Below, piece after piece: positions 19,106 to 21,055 of a stretch of DNA of 21,055 nucleotides (positions within the stretch are counted from its first letter, which is position 1; each line of letters starts with the position of its first letter). The DNA comes from CAYSWK01 sp964434735 (lineage in GTDB: Archaea > Micrarchaeota > Micrarchaeia > Anstonellales > Bilamarchaeaceae): the NCBI GenBank assembly GCA_964434735.1, contig CAYSWK010000016.1:1-21055 (forward strand). The letters run 5' to 3'. The position numbers and the translations under genes were made by a program. The notes beneath the pieces are model-generated. The model worked only from the letters and a program-made list of their open reading frames with translations, did no database searches and was not told the DNA's origin.

Positions 19106-21009
19106 CTCAATCTCAACCCAAATATTATTTGTGCCGGCTCAAGTATGGGAATTTCAACGTCCAAGTTAAGTCTGTCTAAAGTTCTTACTAACGATCCACG
19201 GTGGGTATATTCTCCTTGTCCCATAACGCGCCCGCCATTTCCACTTTGATCAATACCGCAAAGAACATTAAGGTGAAGATGGTCTGTTGCAAACGGGGAA
19301 ACATATAGTATACTATTCCCGTCTTCTGCGTATTGTCCCATTAATTGGGGTGAACCTTGCATAAACGTAGCAAACAATACGTCAACCGATCCTTGGGAAG
19401 GGGTGTTGCTCAATGCAGAATCCTCAAGCATCATGAATGCGGCAAGGTTAAACGTTTGTGCTTCGCCAGAATTTTTTGAAACAATCAATACGTTTGACTT
19501 AAGATGTGCAGGTCTTGCAGGCCCATAGGGGCCAAGAGACGTATATCTTATTCCGTAGGTTATTGTGTTATGCGCATCATCGTTTGGGGCAATTGCAACA
19601 TAGCTATTGTCCACGCTACTTTTCAACAAAAGAGAACGTGCACCTACGGACATATCGTCAATCGAGTATCCAAGCGGGACAATAAGAATGTTTCCTGACC
19701 CCTGAGGTGTTACGAACGTATTATCAACTTGCGAAGTAATGCGCATATACGTGTCTGCCCGAACTTGTTCGATTCCATTTTGAGTTTGTACCTCAAACGA
19801 ATTGCCATCGTTAACTCCTCTCACTTGCAAGAGGTCGTAGCCGTTTTCTGCTTCAAGGCCTTTGAAATAAAATTGAAGTAGTCCAAATCCTCCTAGAGCC
19901 ACATATGAGTCAGGCATCATAGGAAGAAGCCTGCCTGTATCGTTTCCATCGCCATCTCCTTCGTATATGCTTATGGAACGAAGACAAGGTAGATCGTTAT
20001 ACATCCTCCATCCAAGCACAACCTCCCCACGGCCAAATTGACCATCTATTCGGACTTTGTGACCATCTTGCAAGTCAACAGTGTGTTCCCCTTCTTGGTC
20101 TGAATAGGTAAATTGCACGTTTCCGCCCCTAAATACTTCTACCGTAGTTTCATGATTTCCTGATTGAGGATAATGGAAACCCGTTATTGTGCCTTCACGA
20201 CCTGCAAGCGTGAGAGGGATCGAAACGTCGTTCCCTCCTGCGTCATTAAAATGTAATCCTGCATCCTCGTTGCCAAGGAACTTAATAGAATAAATAAGAG
20301 GTGAAAGTAACAACATCGGTTCTTGTACGTTTATGCCTGAATACCCGCCTATAAATATGGTTTGGGATGCACCCATAGTGACTCCGCTTGGGTCAGTTAC
20401 TTCTTGATCAGCAAGTAAGGAATATGTCGTAGTATCCATTTTGAATAATTTTTCAGTTACGCCTTCAACAAGCGAACCTTCCATTCCGTTGGAAAATGGA
20501 TGGGCAAGGCCAGAAGTCTCAGGCGTTGAAAAAAGATATCGTGCTGGCACTACAAAGCTTTCATTGCATGTTCCATCTTCATTTACAGCTAAATCGCCTC
20601 TATCATTAAGTGCGGCTTTGATTGTTTCATTAAGAAGCATTCGACCGTTTAGTTCTTCTCGTATGATTGGAATTCCTGCATCAGGTTGTGCGTTAGGTGC
20701 ATTCATATCAGGTATTCCGGTATTTGGCACAAACGTGTCCCGTGTTGCGTGTCCGGTGTCCTGTGCACTGTTTGCAGTGTCGGGTGTTGAGTCTTGGGTT
20801 TCGGGTCTTGCGTCATGTGTTCGTGGCCGTGCGTCTGGTAAAACAAAAGCATCTACACCAGAGTCTTGGAAATCGTTGTCGCGTCCGACCCCTGGTTTTT
20901 CAATACAACCTGTAGAAAGTGAAAGTGCGGCAAAAGCAATAGCTGCCTTTCTTGGAGTATTTCTTGTACGCATTCTAGCTACGCTCGAGCAAAGAGTTTT
21001 GAATGACAT
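19099..21009 (-). CDS. Secreted lipoprotein-like paralogue of the S-layer core
   Basis: 636 residues. The N-terminus has basic residues (RTRNTPRK), a hydrophobic stretch AAIAFAALSLSTG and Cys35, resembling a lipobox (STGC), so it may be lipid-anchored outside the membrane. Residues 50-115 are a low-complexity D/T/P-rich linker (DSTPDTANSAQDTGHATRDT). The rest matches the core of the S-layer protein at 11252-14068. PETSGLAHPFSNG here corresponds to PETSLELAHPFANG there, and YMRITSQVDNTFVTPQGSGN to LLRITSEKDNAFSTSVGSGN. FYFKGLEAENGYDLLQV matches MTYRGLDMNTDDSDDYDHLQV in pattern. The S-layer N- and C-terminal domains are absent. A TATA box 27 bases before the ATG indicates a leaderless message; Met13 is an alternative start. 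Probably a surface protein that joins or decorates the S-layer. Confidence 0.8.
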   Translation of the reverse strand: MSFKTLCSSVARMRTRNTPRKAAIAFAALSLSTGCIEKPGVGRDNDFQDSGVDAFVLPDARPRTHDARPETQDSTPDTANSAQDTGHATRDTFVPNTGIPDMNAPNAQPDAGIPIIREELNGRMLLNETIKAALNDRGDLAVNEDGTCNESFVVPARYLFSTPETSGLAHPFSNGMEGSLVEGVTEKLFKMDTTTYSLLADQEVTDPSGVTMGASQTIFIGGYSGINVQEPMLLLSPLIYSIKFLGNEDAGLHFNDAGGNDVSIPLTLAGREGTITGFHYPQSGNHETTVEVFRGGNVQFTYSDQEGEHTVDLQDGHKVRIDGQFGRGEVVLGWRMYNDLPCLRSISIYEGDGDGNDTGRLLPMMPDSYVALGGFGLLQFYFKGLEAENGYDLLQVRGVNDGNSFEVQTQNGIEQVRADTYMRITSQVDNTFVTPQGSGNILIVPLGYSIDDMSVGARSLLLKSSVDNSYVAIAPNDDAHNTITYGIRYTSLGPYGPARPAHLKSNVLIVSKNSGEAQTFNLAAFMMLEDSALSNTPSQGSVDVLFATFMQGSPQLMGQYAEDGNSILYVSPFATDHLHLNVLCGIDQSGNGGRVMGQGEYTHRGSLVRTLDRLNLDVEIPILEPAQIIFGLRLSE

Positions 21010-21031
21010 AACATTAATTAAGATAAAAAGT

Positions 21032-21040
21032 GTTTAAAAA
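21032..21040 (-). promoter_or_regulatory. TATA box of the S-layer-paralogue lipoprotein
   Basis: The minus strand reads CATTTTTAAACAC, centred 27 bases before the ATG at 21009, with no Shine-Dalgarno; leaderless type. Confidence 0.6.
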
Positions 21041-21055
21041 TGTATTTATTTGGTT

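Noticed and set aside
20441..21037. Plus-strand ORF of 198 codons at 20441-21037
   Set aside because: It is antisense to the S-layer-paralogue gene; that gene has a signal sequence, promoter and homology, and this ORF has none.
1..21055. CRISPR array, insertion sequence, prophage or toxin-antitoxin pair
   Set aside because: No regularly spaced repeats, transposase, integrase, phage structural gene or paired small toxin and antitoxin genes were seen.

Overview
The window reads as chromosome of an archaeon. It carries archaeal-type information-processing genes: RNA polymerase subunit Rpo7 and Spt4, GatE of the archaeal GatDE amidotransferase, replication factor C large subunit, and a beta-CASP ribonuclease. 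It also has an S-layer protein with methanococcal-type N- and C-terminal domains, tRNA genes with introns in the anticodon loop and no encoded CCA, and TATA boxes about 26 bases before many start codons. A bacterial-type MetK and a bacterial-type DNA gyrase A sit among them. This mixture suits a DPANN or euryarchaeal lineage, but the exact phylum cannot be fixed from these genes. Two runs of exactly 100 N show a scaffolded short-read, probably metagenomic, assembly.

Layout. 1-229: 3' end of a membrane protein gene, tail to tail with metK. 230-2502 (minus): rpo7, spt4, an intron-containing tRNA-Arg(CCU) and metK, with separate promoters for rpo7, the tRNA and metK. 2594-2660 (minus): a C/D box guide RNA with its own TATA box. 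2705-3103 (minus): a double-ACT regulator, divergent from gatE (3166-4950). rfcL (4942-6249, minus) overlaps the end of gatE and shares a symmetric divergent promoter with a helical-repeat protein (6302-7171). 7220-7381: tRNA-Trp interrupted by the first gap. 7476-8255: an unknown gene. 8278-10276 (minus): a tight set of SufT/MIP18-like gene, membrane protein and beta-CASP RNase. 10411-10812: a small membrane protein. 11252-14068: the S-layer gene behind tandem TATA boxes and a roughly 180-nt structured leader. 14277-15727: an unknown soluble protein split by a false assembly gap. 15812-19074: gyrA and an FkbM-type methyltransferase. 19099-21009 (minus): a lipoprotein-like secreted protein that is a paralogue of the S-layer core.

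Most genes are housekeeping: translation, transcription, replication, topology, RNA decay and SAM supply. The more distinctive material is the C/D sRNA whose two guides resemble complements of the peptidyl-transferase centre, the structured S-layer leader, the S-layer/lipoprotein paralogue pair, the stop codons lying in the loops of terminator hairpins, and an RNase gene with no standard start codon. No CRISPR array, insertion sequence, prophage or defence island was seen.
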